NCBI GenBank assembly: GCA_029261355.1
Contig: JAJDBM010000040.1
Span: 1-64,000 of the forward strand
DNA: 64,000 nt
DNA from: Nitrospirales bacterium
Lineage (GTDB): Bacteria > Nitrospirota > Nitrospiria > Nitrospirales > UBA8639
Direction: 5' to 3'
The notes beneath the pieces were generated by a model. The model had not been told where the DNA came from and ran no database searches. It saw only the letters and a program-made list of their open reading frames with translations. The position numbers were made by a program, and so were the translations under genes. Below, piece after piece: positions 8,284 through 17,364 of the stretch. The stretch's first letter is position 1, and the number at the start of each line of letters is the position of its first letter.

Positions 8284-9018
8284 ATGTCCAAATCCTCAAA
8301 CAGTCCGGATGACCCCCCCACATCGCTAGAGCCAGAACGATGGGCCATCCTTGCCCTTCTCCCAGTATCTGCGACTGTTGGTTTTTACCTGCTCCCTGAT
8401 TCACTTCAACGCCACACCTTCGTTCAGTTTCTCCCACAGCTTGCCGGCTATCTTGGCCTGGGCCTGTGGGCATGGAAGAATACGAACATAACCCTCCGCC
8501 TCGGCATTCAACCAGTTGGCATACGTTCAGGCATCATCTGGGGTTCATTCACCGGACTTCTATTGGGAGCGATCAATGCTGGAATCATTCTGTGGATCGT
8601 CCCTGCATTAGGGCACGATATTCTCTTTCTGAATGACACTCCCCATGCACAAATCCCAATCACAGTGATGATTCCATGGTTTGTCATCGCCATCGCCATT
8701 GCGGTCGAACTCAATTTTCGCGGATTTCTTCTTGGTCGTCTTTCCACGATACTCACACAGCCGCAACAATGGGCTTCTACTCGCCTCGGGACAACACGAC
8801 ACACATCCACCACCCTCGCTATTTGCCTCTCAGCATTCACCTTCGCGTTTGATCCATTTATGGTCGAGACCTTTCAACACCTCCATTGGATCGCCATATG
8901 GGATGGACTCATTTGGGGTAGTATCTGGATTCGCTATAGAAATCTTTATACGGTCATCACCGCTCACGCGGTAGAAGTCATCATCTTATATACCTGCATA
9001 AAGGTGTCACTTTCCTAA
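8284..9018 (+). CDS. CPBP-family intramembrane protein with degenerate active-site motifs
   Basis: The 244-residue polytopic membrane protein resembles CPBP (Abi/CAAX-like) glutamic intramembrane proteases: about seven hydrophobic segments, and ELNFRGFLLGRL at residues 142-153 where the family has EExxxR. The first glutamate is Val141, the expected FxxxH motif reads AFTFAFDPF with no histidine, and the last motif is HAVEV. It may therefore be a non-proteolytic relative. It starts 30 bases after the permease gene and could be part of the efflux operon. No ribosome site is obvious before ATG 8284, but no alternative start is better. Confidence 0.65.
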   Translation: MSKSSNSPDDPPTSLEPERWAILALLPVSATVGFYLLPDSLQRHTFVQFLPQLAGYLGLGLWAWKNTNITLRLGIQPVGIRSGIIWGSFTGLLLGAINAGIILWIVPALGHDILFLNDTPHAQIPITVMIPWFVIAIAIAVELNFRGFLLGRLSTILTQPQQWASTRLGTTRHTSTTLAICLSAFTFAFDPFMVETFQHLHWIAIWDGLIWGSIWIRYRNLYTVITAHAVEVIILYTCIKVSLS

Positions 9019-9212
9019 CTCCTCTCTTGTCATTCTTACCTACGGAAAGTATCTCTCATCAAAACTGAAAAGAATGTCTGTAGAGACAAGACAATGAAAA
9101 GCCAAATCGATGTTTGTAGGCTCGCTAGTTGGCAGAGGGAAGCAGGGCATTGTATGGTAGGAGGCTTCTTGCGTCACTCATCATGATCTAAACACTAAAG
9201 GGAAGCCACGAT

Positions 9213-9656
9213 ATGTCTGATCTCGTCAAACCAAGCGTCCAAGCCTTCTTGGTCTGCGACTCCATTATCATCGACAGCCTAACGGGAAAAAAGAGTATTA
9301 TTGGGGCCTTCACTCATCTATGGGCCAAGACCTTTCCTTGTCAACATCCACAAATGGGCGTGTATTTCTGCTTGAACGATGCTGAGGGTTCATATCAGTT
9401 TGAAATCGAATTGATCTATTTAGACAAGGATCAAACCGTCGGGAAAGGGGCCATTTCGCCGATTGAAATCAAAAACCGTCTAGAAACTCATGACTTCGGA
9501 TTGAATATTGCTACGCTGGTTTTTCCGGGCCCTGGCCGTTATGAATTTCGTCTATTCGCCAATGGCCAGTTCATCACCCAAAAAGACTTTTACGTCATTC
9601 AGCAAGAACTCACGACAAACCCAGAGAATTCTGACCCAACAAAAGATATTCGTTAA
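9213..9656 (+). CDS. DUF6941-family protein
   Basis: The 147-residue soluble protein (MSDLVKPSVQAFLVCDSIII ... GKKSIIGAFTHLW ... GPGRYEFRLFANGQFI) fits the uncharacterised DUF6941 family, whose members have a compact beta-sandwich appearance. No function is known and no catalytic motif is visible. The gene stands alone in a 190-base upstream spacer and ends 2 bases before the stop codon of the convergent SDR gene. Confidence 0.7.
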   Translation: MSDLVKPSVQAFLVCDSIIIDSLTGKKSIIGAFTHLWAKTFPCQHPQMGVYFCLNDAEGSYQFEIELIYLDKDQTVGKGAISPIEIKNRLETHDFGLNIATLVFPGPGRYEFRLFANGQFITQKDFYVIQQELTTNPENSDPTKDIR

Positions 9657-9658
9657 GA

Positions 9659-10468
9659 CTAAGAGCCCGTTTCTTCTTCTACAGCTTTTCTGGCAATTCC
9701 ATCAATCAACTGAGGAGCCATGGGCCTCACCAATCGGCCCAAAAATCCTCGCCAAGATGTTAATAACAAACGCTGTCGTGCCACCATGGCTTTCACGATC
9801 ATGGCTGCGCACGCGTCTGCCGTTAAAAAAGTGTCGTGATTGATCGGATTCTTTGCAATGGCCTCCCCATCAGCTCCGAATGATCGCTCATGAATTTTTG
9901 ATTGTACATAGTCTGGTGCGATGATCGTCACGGTCACTCCATCCTCAGCCAATTCAATTCGTAACGATTCAAAAAATCCAATCATGGCATGCTTGCTGGC
10001 CGCATATCCCGTTCGTGTCGGCACCCCTGTTAGGCCCGCTACACTGGCTATCCCAACGACACGACCCTTGGATTTTTTCAAATAGGGCAAAGCGTATTTT
10101 GTGCAGTACACGCCACTCAGATAGTTCACCCTCATGAGTTGCTCAAAGATCGACAAGTCGGTGACTTCTTCAAATGCTGTCCACATCGACATACCTGCAT
10201 TATTCACGAGGACATCGATCCCACCAAACGTTTCCACCGTTTGTCGAATTAACCCCTGGCATGCCTGCGCCTCTGTAATATCTGTGGGAACGACTCTCGT
10301 GGAGGCACCTGCCCTTTCACATTCTACGGCAAGCTCTTTGAGACGTTGTTCATTCCTTGCCGCCAAAACCAGCTTAGGCTTCTGGGGCGCTAACGCGAGA
10401 GCCAAGGCCCGCCCGATACCTTCTGATGCACCTGTAATAATCAACACTTTATTATTGAAAATGGACAT
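9659..10468 (-). CDS. Short-chain dehydrogenase/reductase (SDR)
   Basis: The 269-residue product has the classical SDR layout: cofactor motif TGASEGIGRALALALA near the N-terminus, an NNAG motif (VLVNNAGMSMW), the active-site Ser in GIASVAGLTG and YxxxK in YAASKHAMIGF. The Arg after the first strand (AARNEQRLKEL) suggests NADP preference. It probably oxidises or reduces a lipid or other carbonyl substrate; the C-terminal extension (GFLGRLVRPMAPQLIDGI) is typical of membrane-associated SDRs such as DHRS7-like enzymes. Substrate unknown. Convergent with the DUF6941 gene. Confidence 0.88.
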   Translation of the reverse strand: MSIFNNKVLIITGASEGIGRALALALAPQKPKLVLAARNEQRLKELAVECERAGASTRVVPTDITEAQACQGLIRQTVETFGGIDVLVNNAGMSMWTAFEEVTDLSIFEQLMRVNYLSGVYCTKYALPYLKKSKGRVVGIASVAGLTGVPTRTGYAASKHAMIGFFESLRIELAEDGVTVTIIAPDYVQSKIHERSFGADGEAIAKNPINHDTFLTADACAAMIVKAMVARQRLLLTSWRGFLGRLVRPMAPQLIDGIARKAVEEETGS

Positions 10469-10631
10469 TACTTTCGCTTCTCCATCTACGAGCGATTGGT
10501 CAAGACTGCCTTGAGAGCATGAGCTGTGCGAGATCCGTGTCTTTCCTATGTTTTTTAAACCTCACACACCACGATCATCATTCTTTGATGAGCAATATTC
10601 ACCCGAACCCTTTTTAGAACAATGTATCGTA

Positions 10632-10660
10632 TTGACAGACCCTCACGATAGGCGTAGCAT
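10632..10660 (+). promoter_or_regulatory. Candidate sigma-70 promoter of a small transcription unit
   Basis: A perfect -35 TTGACA at 10632-10637 is followed after 17 bases by TAGCAT at 10655-10660, which matches 4 of 6 positions of the -10 consensus. Downstream come a GCTTCCT/AGGAAGC hairpin (10668-10701), a ribosome site with a 19-codon frame, and an intrinsic terminator at 11068-11110. No annotated gene otherwise explains this promoter. Confidence 0.45.
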
Positions 10661-10745
10661 TAACTATGCTTCCTTCGGTCGAAAGAAGATAAAGAGGAAG
10701 CAAAACCGTTTCCCCCTTCTGCGCTACTTACATAGGAGGTCTTCT

Positions 10746-10805
10746 ATGGATGACGCTACGCCACCTGATCACTTAGCCCCGTCTGTGGAAATAATCGCCT
10801 CATGA
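10746..10805 (+). CDS. Possible 19-aa peptide with strong Shine-Dalgarno
   Basis: ATG 10746 lies 6 bases after AGGAGG (10734-10739), the best ribosome site in this part of the window. It opens a frame encoding MDDATPPDHLAPSVEIIAS, stop at 10803. The frame is also open upstream, but that part lacks a ribosome site and looks random. The peptide has no hydrophobic segment. It could be a leader peptide, a true small protein or chance; conservation would decide. Confidence 0.3.
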   Translation: MDDATPPDHLAPSVEIIAS

Positions 10806-11067
10806 CCACAACAGAATTTTTCGTTTTCGCCGAGTGACTGTCCTCATCCTGATTAAGAGACCCTGCTGTAAGGCACCAACACAGATCACGCCTTCACGGC
10901 TCTCATAAGAAATTGTCAAGGATGATTGAACTGGGCGTTATCTCTAGGAAGATGCCCCCCACGGTATGGACCAATCGGCCCTAATATCAACGAAACAATT
11001 ATTGTTGGGCTACAGATGGGACATCACATAGCCGAGGCAACACACAGACAGCGTAGATCGCGCTGGG

Positions 11068-11110
11068 ATCGGGCTAACATCAAAGCATATGATGGGAGCC
11101 CGATTTTTTT
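11068..11110 (+). terminator. Rho-independent terminator
   Basis: ATCGGGCT (11068-11075) pairs perfectly with AGCCCGAT (11097-11104), followed at once by a run of seven T (11104-11110). The 21-base loop is long but the 8-bp GC-rich stem and T tract are classical. It ends a plus-strand transcript that begins upstream in the gene-poor interval, and lies just before the deaminase gene. Confidence 0.65.
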
Positions 11111-11145
11111 GTATTTCTAGCTCTCAACACTTTCTCTTCTCCATC

Positions 11146-11751
11146 ATGAGTCAGGACACAGATAGGACATTTCCCCCATTTATCCTTCAGTTACCTGAAT
11201 GGCTAACCGAATACCTTACGAAGACCCCAACAACTTTTCCTACAGTAGATCAGCGCATGACACTCATGATTGAACTTGCTCGATTGAATGTACAGTATCG
11301 CACGGGTGGCCCCTTTGCAGCAGGTGTCTTTACTGTCGATACCAACTACCTGATTGCCGCTGGCGTCAACCTTGTGACCTCATCACATGCCTCTATTGCC
11401 CATGCTGAAATCGTCGCCATCACCTTGGCCCAACAAGCGCGGCATCATCACGACCTCGGAGCAGCTCACCTCCCTCGCCATGAGTTAGTCACGAGTACCG
11501 AACCCTGTGCCATGTGTCTTGGAGCCATCCCTTGGTCAGGTGTCCAGAGGGTGAGTTGCGGAGCTCGTGACGAAGACGCGCGAGCCATTGGATTTGATGA
11601 AGGCGCCAAACCACTTGACTGGGTCGAGACGTTGGAGACACGAGGGATCTCGGTAAAGCGAGACATCCAACGAAAGAAAGCGACGCAGGTCTTGAAAGAT
11701 TACTTGAATAATGGGGGCATGATTTATAACGGTGGCCAGAACACCCAATAA
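11146..11751 (+). CDS. Nucleoside/cytidine deaminase-family zinc hydrolase
   Basis: The product (201 aa from ATG 11146) carries the zinc site of the cytidine deaminase superfamily: HAEIVAITLAQQ (proton-shuttling Glu) and EPCAMCLGAIPWSG (PCxxC). It resembles guanine and nucleoside deaminases that act on purine or pyrimidine bases. An upstream in-frame ATG at 11089 lies inside the terminator stem and is rejected. The longer-than-usual N-terminal helix region (FPPFILQLPEWLTEYL) is uncommon. The next gene, a ROK kinase, starts 11 bases downstream, so the two are probably co-transcribed. Confidence 0.83.
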   Translation: MSQDTDRTFPPFILQLPEWLTEYLTKTPTTFPTVDQRMTLMIELARLNVQYRTGGPFAAGVFTVDTNYLIAAGVNLVTSSHASIAHAEIVAITLAQQARHHHDLGAAHLPRHELVTSTEPCAMCLGAIPWSGVQRVSCGARDEDARAIGFDEGAKPLDWVETLETRGISVKRDIQRKKATQVLKDYLNNGGMIYNGGQNTQ

Positions 11752-11762
11752 GGAGAACGACC

Positions 11763-12596
11763 ATGGCACTGAAACAGACGAATCGCAAAGATGAAAGACG
11801 AATCATGAAAACGCTCGCGATTGATATTGGGGGAACTGGGATTAAAGCCATTCTACTTGATGAAAAGGGAAGTCCACTAACCGAACGTGGCCGCATTGAG
11901 ACCCCCAAACCAGCAACCCCGGAAGCCATCACGGAGACGATTATTCAACTGGCCAAAGCACAAGGCGAATTTGACCGTGTTTCAGTAGGTTTTCCTGGCG
12001 TCATCCGTCATGGGTACGTGTACACCGCGCCCAATCTTGGCAATGCGTTATGGAAAGGATTCAATCTGGTTGGCACACTCGCAACACGCCTAAAAAAACC
12101 AGTACGAGCAGCCAATGATGCTGATGTGCAAGGATTTGGAGCCATTAAAGGAAAGGATATAGAACTCGTCATCACCTTGGGAACAGGGTTCGGATCCGCC
12201 ATGTTTGTTGATGGAAAACTCGTCCCTAACTTAGAACTAGGACATCACCCATTTCGAGACGACGAAACCTATGAAGAGCAACTTGGAGAGAAGACATTAA
12301 AAGAAATTGGAAAAAAGAAGTGGAATAAACGTCTAGCCAAAGCGATTGAAGTCTTAGATCGAGTCTTGAATTTTGATCGTCTCTATATTGGCGGGGGAAA
12401 TAGCAAGAAAGTCTCGCTGATTTTACCGGAAAAAGTCACGCTCGTGCCCAATACGGCTGGCTTACTTGGAGGAATCGCCTTCTGGAACCTCGGAGCTGAC
12501 GATCCCATGAACCGCCGGATTCAAGCAAAGCAGACCAAAACAAGCATACCCAAACGGCGTTCAAGAGCGATCCGCAAGAAATCTGTAAAGGGTTGA
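11763..12596 (+). CDS. ROK-family sugar kinase, polyphosphate-glucokinase-like
   Basis: ATG 11763 has an AAGGAG site 7 bases upstream, so the first 14 residues before MKTLAIDIGG are probably translated. The product (277 aa) has the phosphate-1 motif DIGGTGIKAILLD, the catalytic Asp in AANDADVQGFGA, a phosphate-2 loop ITLGTGFGSAMFVDG and LELGHHPF, which together are typical of the bacterial polyphosphate/ATP-glucokinases (PpgK). It would make glucose 6-phosphate. The C-terminus ends with a strongly basic tail (KRRSRAIRKKSVKG), which could help polyphosphate binding; that is an inference. Confidence 0.78.
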   Translation: MALKQTNRKDERRIMKTLAIDIGGTGIKAILLDEKGSPLTERGRIETPKPATPEAITETIIQLAKAQGEFDRVSVGFPGVIRHGYVYTAPNLGNALWKGFNLVGTLATRLKKPVRAANDADVQGFGAIKGKDIELVITLGTGFGSAMFVDGKLVPNLELGHHPFRDDETYEEQLGEKTLKEIGKKKWNKRLAKAIEVLDRVLNFDRLYIGGGNSKKVSLILPEKVTLVPNTAGLLGGIAFWNLGADDPMNRRIQAKQTKTSIPKRRSRAIRKKSVKG

Positions 12597-12694
12597 TTAT
12601 TGAGGACCTGACCCCGTATGGTCTTCTAAATTCTGACACATTGTAAGAGCGACTATTAGTCACCCATGATGTCATTTTCCTTCATGTTCAATCC

Positions 12695-13072
12695 ATGACA
12701 CAGATCGTTCTCGTTGGCTTAGGGGGAATGATTGGGTCCATCTGCCGTTTTCTTCTCTCCGATTTGATTCAACGCCTCAGCCCCATACTCGGATACCCTT
12801 TTGGAACACTTGTCGTAAATGTTGTCGGGTGTTTTCTGATCGGGTTGCTTAATGGCGTTACTGACGTCCGACAACTCTTTCTTTCCGACATTCGCCCATT
12901 TCTATTCATAGGTGTCTTAGGCGGATTCACAACGTATTCAACCTTCGGATACGAAACATTCGCATTCTTACGTGATGGTCAATACTCACAAGTCCTTCTC
13001 ATCATTGGATCCCACCTTATCGTCGGCCTTGGAGCCGTATGGCTTGGCGATACCATAGGCCGTTTAGCGTAG
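12695..13072 (+). CDS. crcB: Fluoride ion channel CrcB/Fluc
   Basis: The 125-residue membrane protein has four hydrophobic segments and the family signatures: [34 protein letters not shown] with the pore-lining Asn, and [14 protein letters not shown] with the Phe/Thr track for fluoride and the central Na+ site. It exports fluoride as a dual-topology dimer, and a single gene is enough. I looked for a fluoride riboswitch in the 98-base upstream gap and saw none. It precedes the uvrA-like gene by about 100 bases. Confidence 0.93.
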   Translation: MTQIVLVGLGGMIGSICRFLLSDLIQRLSPILGYPFGTLVVNVVGCFLIGLLNGVTDVRQLFLSDIRPFLFIGVLGGFTTYSTFGYETFAFLRDGQYSQVLLIIGSHLIVGLGAVWLGDTIGRLA

Positions 13073-13170
13073 CCCTTTTTCCTCTCAGCCAACCAAATAA
13101 AAACTTCCATGACGAAAACGATGGCGAGTCAGTCGCTAAGCTGGTAGAGTTCCTCTTTTTGAGGAGGACA

Positions 13171-15987
13171 ATGGCTGCCAGAAACAAACAACGTGATCTC
13201 ATCATTGAGGGTGCTCGACAGAACAATCTCAAGAATATCTCACTACAAATTCCGCACAATGCACTCACGGTCATCACCGGAGTCTCGGGATCAGGAAAGT
13301 CATCCCTTGCATTTGACACCTTGTTTGCAGAGGGACAATGGCGATACATCGAATCACTTTCTTCCTATACTCGTATGTTCGTAGAACGAGTGAGTCGACC
13401 CGACGTCGACCGACTCATCAACATCCGACCAGCCATTGCGCTTGAGCAAAAGAATCCCGTTCGAACATCTCGATCCACAGTAGGAACGGCCAGTGAAATT
13501 TCTGATTATGTACGCCTACTGTTTGCAAAGGTTGGCCGTCTAATCTGTCCTGATTGCAAGGTTCAGGCAGAAGCCCATCACCCAGCGTCCGTCGCCGATG
13601 GTCTTCTTGAACAATTCGTACAACAGCGGGCACTGATTCTTTTCCCTATTGAGGCACCAACATCGAAACAGATTGAAGATTGCATTTCATCACTACTCAA
13701 GCGTGGATATGTACGTCTACTTGCCAATGATCAGATTATCAACCTCAACACCGACCCTCGACCCAAGACGTTCACTCACTCGATCATTCATGTCGTGGTT
13801 GATCGACTCGTCCTTCGAAAGGATAATCGTTCAAGACTTGTAGAGAGTCTGGAAACTGCCTTTCGAGAAGGTCATGGATTCGCAAACTGCCAAATCGCGG
13901 ACGACACCTTCCTCAGCTACAGCAGCTCACTTCGTTGTCCGCAATGCCAACGAACGTTTGATGATGTTCGGCCGGTACATTTTTCATTCAACCATGTATT
14001 GGGTGCCTGTCCAGAATGTAAAGGCTTTGGCAATACCCTTGGCTATGATGAAAGTCTCATTATCCCTGATCAATCAAAGTCACTGACGGATGGTGCCATT
14101 GAACCATGGACAAAACCTTCCAATCGCTGGTGGCAAGATGAGTTACTCAAAGGCTTCAAAAAACGAAAGCTCTCTCTCACGACACCATATGAAAAACTTT
14201 CAGGAGAAGAAAAGCGAATCGTATGGGAAGGTGATCGGAAAATGGAAGGGATCAATCAGTTCTTCGACTATCTAGAAGGTAAACGATACAAGATGCATGT
14301 ACGCGTCTTTCTTAGTCGCTATCGCAGTCCGTCTCTCTGTGCAACCTGCCTAGGGAGTCGACTTCGCCCGCATGCGCTGATGGTCCATATCGACGAACAG
14401 AACATTCACACTGTGACCCAATGGCCAGTTCACCAAGTTCATGCTTGGCTACAAACCGTGACTCTCTCTGCATTCGAACATGAGGTCGCCAAGGACTTGC
14501 TGAAGGGCCTCAATGCCAAACTCTCGTTTCTTCTCCAAGTTGGCTTGGATTACCTGACGTTAAGTAGGGAAATGCGAACCCTATCAGGAGGCGAATCCCA
14601 ACGAATTTCACTAGCAACGCAACTCGGCTCAAAATTGGTCGGCACATTATATGTATTAGATGAACCGACGATTGGCTTGCATCCACGCGATACCGCAGCC
14701 TTAACCCATCTCTTAAAAGAGTTGGCCAAAAACGGGAACACAGTCGTCACCGTCGAGCATGATCATCATGTCATTCAACAAGCGGACCATGTTGTCGAAA
14801 TGGGACCTGCGTCTGGTGAAAAAGGAGGCGAGGTTGTGTGCTCGGCTCCATACTCCACATTCATCAAAGATCCACGATCAATTACCGCCAGATATTTACG
14901 CGAGGAAGAATCAATTCCCCTCCCCCAACAACGTCGAATGGGGAATGGAAAAATGCTGACAATTACTGATGCCTGTGAACATAATCTGAAAAATCTCACC
15001 ATCAATATTCCACTAGGAATGTTCACCTGTGTCACTGGAGTGTCAGGATCAGGGAAAAGCACGTTTGTCGAGAACATTCTGTATGCCGCCGCTGCACGGG
15101 CATTCAAGGTGGGAACACCTCCAATTGGACTATTCACACAGATCCTTGGGCTCGAACATCTCCACACCGTCCGACTTATCAACCAAGAACCAATCGGCAA
15201 AACACCTCGCTCGAATCCGATCACCTACATGAAAGCCTTTCAAGTCATCCGTCAACTCTTCGCCGACGATTCAGAATCACGCATTCGCGGGCTAACACCA
15301 GCACATTTTTCATTCAATACCGGTGAAGGACGCTGCTCACGTTGCGAAGGACAGGGCCATGAGAAACTGGAGATGTACTTCTTTGAAGACCTCTATGTGA
15401 CATGTGAGGACTGCGAAGGGCGTCGCTTCAAACCAGAAGTTTTGGCCATTCGCGTACAAGGCCATTCGATCCATGACGTCCTCATGATGACAGTTGAACA
15501 GGCACTTGTCGTGTTTAGCGATCTCGCCCCACCACTCACTCAACCGCTAAAATTACTAGACTCTTTAGGCCTTGGGTATCTTCGCCTCGGTCAACCCGCG
15601 ACGAGCTTATCAGGTGGGGAATCTCAACGTCTAAAAATCGCAGCCGAACTCGCCAGCCTTCCCAAATCTAAACGTGGCACAGACCCCTCGAAAGGCATCC
15701 TCTATATCCTGGATGAACCGACGACTGGACTCCATGTTGAAGACATTAAAAAGCTATTATTTGTACTCGATAGACTCGTCGATGCGGGGAATACGGTGGT
15801 CGTGGTCGAGCATCACCTCGACATGATGAAATGCGCTGACTGGATCATTGACTTAGGTCCTGGTGGCGGAGAACATGGAGGACAACTTGTCGCCGAAGGA
15901 CCGCCAGAAGTGATTGCGAACATTAAGGAATCCCATACAGGAATATTTCTTCGAACGGCCTTAATATCTCAACCCACTGCCACGTAG
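13171..15987 (+). CDS. uvrA: UvrA-type excinuclease ABC subunit A
   Basis: ATG 13171 follows GAGGAGGA and gives 938 residues, the family's usual size; the longer frame from 13039 overlaps crcB and is rejected. Two ABC ATPase halves are seen: Walker [15 protein letters not shown] (about residue 37) and [14 protein letters not shown] (about residue 623), signatures [15 protein letters not shown] and [15 protein letters not shown], and Walker [11 protein letters not shown] and [10 protein letters not shown]. Both zinc modules are present (CPQC..CPEC, CSRC..CEDC), and the UvrB-binding region is retained. It recognises bulky DNA lesions in nucleotide excision repair. The motif [20 protein letters not shown] differs from the standard PAISIEQKTTSRNPRSTVGT, so this may be a paralogue of a canonical UvrA elsewhere. 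Confidence 0.88.
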   Translation: MAARNKQRDLIIEGARQNNLKNISLQIPHNALTVITGVSGSGKSSLAFDTLFAEGQWRYIESLSSYTRMFVERVSRPDVDRLINIRPAIALEQKNPVRTSRSTVGTASEISDYVRLLFAKVGRLICPDCKVQAEAHHPASVADGLLEQFVQQRALILFPIEAPTSKQIEDCISSLLKRGYVRLLANDQIINLNTDPRPKTFTHSIIHVVVDRLVLRKDNRSRLVESLETAFREGHGFANCQIADDTFLSYSSSLRCPQCQRTFDDVRPVHFSFNHVLGACPECKGFGNTLGYDESLIIPDQSKSLTDGAIEPWTKPSNRWWQDELLKGFKKRKLSLTTPYEKLSGEEKRIVWEGDRKMEGINQFFDYLEGKRYKMHVRVFLSRYRSPSLCATCLGSRLRPHALMVHIDEQNIHTVTQWPVHQVHAWLQTVTLSAFEHEVAKDLLKGLNAKLSFLLQVGLDYLTLSREMRTLSGGESQRISLATQLGSKLVGTLYVLDEPTIGLHPRDTAALTHLLKELAKNGNTVVTVEHDHHVIQQADHVVEMGPASGEKGGEVVCSAPYSTFIKDPRSITARYLREEESIPLPQQRRMGNGKMLTITDACEHNLKNLTINIPLGMFTCVTGVSGSGKSTFVENILYAAAARAFKVGTPPIGLFTQILGLEHLHTVRLINQEPIGKTPRSNPITYMKAFQVIRQLFADDSESRIRGLTPAHFSFNTGEGRCSRCEGQGHEKLEMYFFEDLYVTCEDCEGRRFKPEVLAIRVQGHSIHDVLMMTVEQALVVFSDLAPPLTQPLKLLDSLGLGYLRLGQPATSLSGGESQRLKIAAELASLPKSKRGTDPSKGILYILDEPTTGLHVEDIKKLLFVLDRLVDAGNTVVVVEHHLDMMKCADWIIDLGPGGGEHGGQLVAEGPPEVIANIKESHTGIFLRTALISQPTAT

Positions 15988-16078
15988 CTCACCTCACCCC
16001 AAATTCAGAGAAGGTCAGGATCTGCAAGCAACATTCTTCGTCACATTCTCCTTAAACTGCAAGAACCCACATACATGA

Positions 16079-16939
16079 TTACTGAGCACCAGCTTCAGCT
16101 AAACCCAAGAGCGCGTTCGCGATATTCGTGAGTCTGACATCTAAATTTCCAGGATCTTGATCCTGTTGCAAATTATGTTTTTTCGCTAAGAATCGTGGAT
16201 CATTAAATGCAATAAACACTTCATGTGCACGGTTTTCAAACACCAAAAATTTTTGAGGCAAATCGATTCCTATTTCCTGACTGTTTTGCATAAGAGGTGT
16301 GCCAACATTTGGGTTTCCAAAGATAATCAGCTGGATGTCTCGACGCTTCCTTGCGGATCGATGAGTTCTCTCAAGAAAATTCACCACAGCTGGAATTCGA
16401 AATCCACGTTCCTTGAGGATGACAAGCAGTCTCTCAACTGTTTGCTCAACGGACTGACTGCTTTTCACAAGATTGACCCCATTATCGAGTCTGCCGAACT
16501 GCGATAACCGATGATCGAATTTCGCTATCAGAAGATCCCTAACAGGGACATCATGCCTATCTAGAATGTAACCAGGAGGGTTATAACGAAACTGAATATC
16601 CCCATTCTCATCTTCAAAAACAAGATATTTATGAGGAAGATCAAGCGCGGCTTCCTGGCTGCGTCGAATCAACGTCTTATCTAATCGAAATTGGCGAAAA
16701 AGAATCACCTGCGTCGGCCGCAGCTCGAGATTTACACTTGCGGCTCCCGCCTGATGGTCAATCGTAGCAATGATTTCAAACCCCTGATTTTCGAGTGTGG
16801 TTCTGATGAAGTCTACCCCCTCTGCAACTGTAGAGACAGTTTCAAACGACTGACTGAGGAACCCTTGGTGTTCACCGTGAGCAGAAGCCGTTGTGAACAG
16901 GAAAAGGCTAACCCAAAAAGTAATCAGCATGACACGCAT
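16079..16939 (-). CDS. Exported protein with two tandem DUF302 domains
   Basis: ATG 16939 has AAGGAG 8 bases upstream. The 286-residue protein starts with a signal peptide (MRVMLITFWVSLFLFTTASA). Two DUF302 units follow: GFEIIATIDHQAGAASVNLE to YILDRHDV (about 50-150) and GFRIPAVVNFLERTHRSA to FLAKKHNL (about 180-265), each with the family's Q/A-ALDLPHKYLVFED or GIDLPQKFLVFEN strand. DUF302 proteins are small periplasmic or cytoplasmic proteins of unknown role, often in sulfur- and redox-active organisms. The tandem form is less common than single-domain members. The gene is isolated. Confidence 0.82.
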   Translation of the reverse strand: MRVMLITFWVSLFLFTTASAHGEHQGFLSQSFETVSTVAEGVDFIRTTLENQGFEIIATIDHQAGAASVNLELRPTQVILFRQFRLDKTLIRRSQEAALDLPHKYLVFEDENGDIQFRYNPPGYILDRHDVPVRDLLIAKFDHRLSQFGRLDNGVNLVKSSQSVEQTVERLLVILKERGFRIPAVVNFLERTHRSARKRRDIQLIIFGNPNVGTPLMQNSQEIGIDLPQKFLVFENRAHEVFIAFNDPRFLAKKHNLQQDQDPGNLDVRLTNIANALLGLAEAGAQ

Positions 16940-17364
16940 GAGTATGACTCCTTACGAGATAAAATAGTGATTGTGGCATTTAGACACCGCATCTCAAAAA
17001 TTTTCCACCTTATTCAAGAGCGTAGTATACGAACCGGCCTAGAGCAAGAAATGAAACAGCACAACAATTGTGAGGCCATCTCATTCATTTACCATTTCCC
17101 ACATTTCTTGATGTAGGCTAAACCCTGCATTTTTTGCTTCAACTAGGAAAAGAACTACTGTGTGAGCTTTCCAACATTTCCTCTTCAGAGTTCCATTAGC
17201 CCTCTCATTCAGTGCATTGTTACAACTCCCTCTTACAGCACAATCTTTGCAAAAATTCTTACCTTCTGGACGGATCGTCTCATCCTAGGGGTGCGAATAA
17301 TTGTTCTAACTCTCAACCGAATAATTATTGCATCAACCTTGTATCTACCTTTGGAGGAACCTAC
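16940..17364. other. Divergent intergenic region
   Basis: This 425-base spacer separates the minus-strand DUF302 gene from the dihaem protein gene. It is AT-rich and contains short repeated gaataatt motifs (around 17295 and 17320) but no convincing promoter pair, RNA gene or coding frame. The GGAGG ribosome site of the downstream gene lies at its right end. Confidence 0.4.

Larger units (their letters stand above)
10469..11145. other. Long gene-poor interval with a putative small RNA or leader transcript
   Basis: This 677-base interval lacks a convincing full-length gene but is not featureless. It holds a promoter-like pair (10632-10660), a small hairpin, a strong AGGAGG before a 19-codon frame, a bulged hairpin at about 10934-10957 (ggc..atct / agatgcc), a second near 10976-11010 (ggccc/gggct), and an intrinsic terminator at 11068-11110. 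I could not match it to tmRNA, SRP RNA, 6S RNA or a known riboswitch by eye. Confidence 0.45.

Noticed and set aside
10548-10745. Upstream extension of the 19-codon frame (85 codons in total)
   Set aside because: No ribosome site at the upstream ATG and composition looks random; only the internal ATG with AGGAGG is worth keeping.
12597-12694. Fluoride riboswitch upstream of crcB
   Set aside because: The 98-base gap does not show the conserved crcB-motif blocks (GGCGAUGG...GUUCGCC, ...UGAUGCCUAC).
16691-17116. Plus-strand 141-codon frame overlapping the DUF302 gene start
   Set aside because: It lies mostly antisense to a gene with clear domains and a ribosome site, and its sequence has no protein-like features.
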